Below, piece after piece: positions 63,473 to 64,000 of a stretch of 64,000 bases of DNA. Position 1 is the first letter of the stretch, and the number at the start of each line of letters is the position of its first letter. Below the pieces are notes generated by a model. That model did no database searches. It worked only from the letters and a program-made list of their open reading frames with translations, and was not told where the DNA came from. The position numbers were made by a program, and so were the translations under genes. The DNA is from Lactifluus volemus (lineage: Eukaryota; Basidiomycota; Agaricomycetes; Russulales; Russulaceae), in the NCBI GenBank assembly GCA_022376515.1, contig WTXI01000036.1, forward strand, positions 1 through 64,000, written 5' to 3'.

Positions 63473-64000
63473 TTATGGATCGCCAACGTGAATCAAGAGC
63501 GAGCGAATACGTTCGTTCTCCGTCGCGAGATCCTCGTCCTCCTTCTGTCGACGGTACTTGGACAAATCCCAGTCCTCTTCCTCTTCGTCCAAGTCCTGGA
63601 ACCACTCCGGGTTGTACTGGAATAGATCCCGACCACTCATGCCACTATTCTTGCCCGCGGCTGCCTGCGCGTCCTTCGCTTTGCGAACAACATCGGCCTC
63701 GGCCTCTTCTTGCTCATACGCGTCTGCTTCCATTTGGCGAACGTTTCGCGTGTGACAGGGGTTAGGTTTGAACCGAGTTTATGTCGCTGTGTACGGACGG
63801 GGGGTTGTCGTTGTGAATTGACAAACTCTTTGTTAGTCAGGCGGGGGACACGGACGCACCTCCACTTCTAAGAATTCCTCCAGGCTGATCGTGTTTGCCT
63901 TCTCTGCCTCCTCCAGCGCCTTCTTCTGAGACTTGAGCACGAATCCTGGCGGAAGCGCGTGTCGGTATTGACACAATTCGCCATTGGGACATTGCCAGAA
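63473..64000 (-). CDS. TMA46: CCCH zinc finger protein Tma46/DFRP1 (ZC3H15), 3' part
   Basis: Runs off the right edge. Exons >64000-63860 and 63786-63473. The first holds the end of the second CCCH finger ([20 protein letters not shown]) and [20 protein letters not shown], then EEFLEVE; the second starts [20 protein letters not shown]. The family end, [20 protein letters not shown] and [12 protein letters not shown], is clear. Tma46 binds the GTPase Rbg1/DRG1 and associates with translating ribosomes. Near 63705 the frame slips: after QTRMSKK one added G would continue into [19 protein letters not shown], which is open in the other frame. Another likely single-base loss. Confidence 0.93.

Overview
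The window is nuclear DNA of a filamentous basidiomycete, most likely an Agaricomycete. Genes sit densely on both strands and are cut by many short introns (mostly 45-70 nt, GT..AG, CTAAC/CTGAC-like branch sites). The families also fit: a FunK1 kinase, a STAND/NACHT-ankyrin protein, an Agaricomycete 2OG-Fe(II) dioxygenase, an ADP1-type ABC transporter and solo LTRs with 5-bp target duplications.

Layout. 1-10 kb is a repeat-rich island: three LTR copies of one family (two in + orientation, one a clean solo LTR in - orientation), a solo LTR of a second family, a broken tripeptidyl-peptidase gene, an AT-rich stretch with GC-rich hairpins, and a 1.3-kb array of about 100 copies of a 13-bp unit. 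10-24.4 kb is a conserved gene block: AhpC/TSA peroxiredoxin-like protein with a very long disordered N-terminus (+), eIF6 (-), NDUFAF7 (+), an unrecognised gene (-), ADP1-like ABC transporter (-), ALG12 mannosyltransferase (+). 24.4-27.7 kb has no gene I can support. 27.8-39.4 kb carries faster-evolving genes: FunK1 kinase (-), NACHT-ankyrin protein (+), quinone oxidoreductase (+), and a glutaminase-like protein ending in a membrane anchor (+). 39.9-64 kb holds mitochondrial EF-G (+), a CaMKK-like kinase (-), a UPF0014 transporter (-), a 2OG dioxygenase (+), Dph4 (+), a small Cys-rich unknown (+), ribosomal protein uL4 (+), a C2H2 zinc-finger protein (-), COQ4 (-) and the 3' part of Tma46/DFRP1 (-).

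Functional threads. Translation and ribosome biogenesis (eIF6, uL4, Tma46, Dph4, mitochondrial EF-G), mitochondrial function (NDUFAF7, COQ4, EF-G) and ER glycosylation (ALG12) are interspersed with signalling genes. There is no metabolic cluster. Two head-to-head pairs, eIF6/NDUFAF7 and ABC transporter/ALG12, are separated by only about 140 bp.

Two points matter most. (1) The LTR family carries eight TGA(C/G)TCA bZIP sites spaced 14/12/14/12/14/12/14 bp, conserved in two separate copies. (2) Many genes, including essential uL4 and mitochondrial EF-G, are broken by what looks like a single missing base, usually in a short homopolymer. That pattern points to consensus deletions in the assembly more than to gene death, and apparent pseudogenes here should be read with that in mind.
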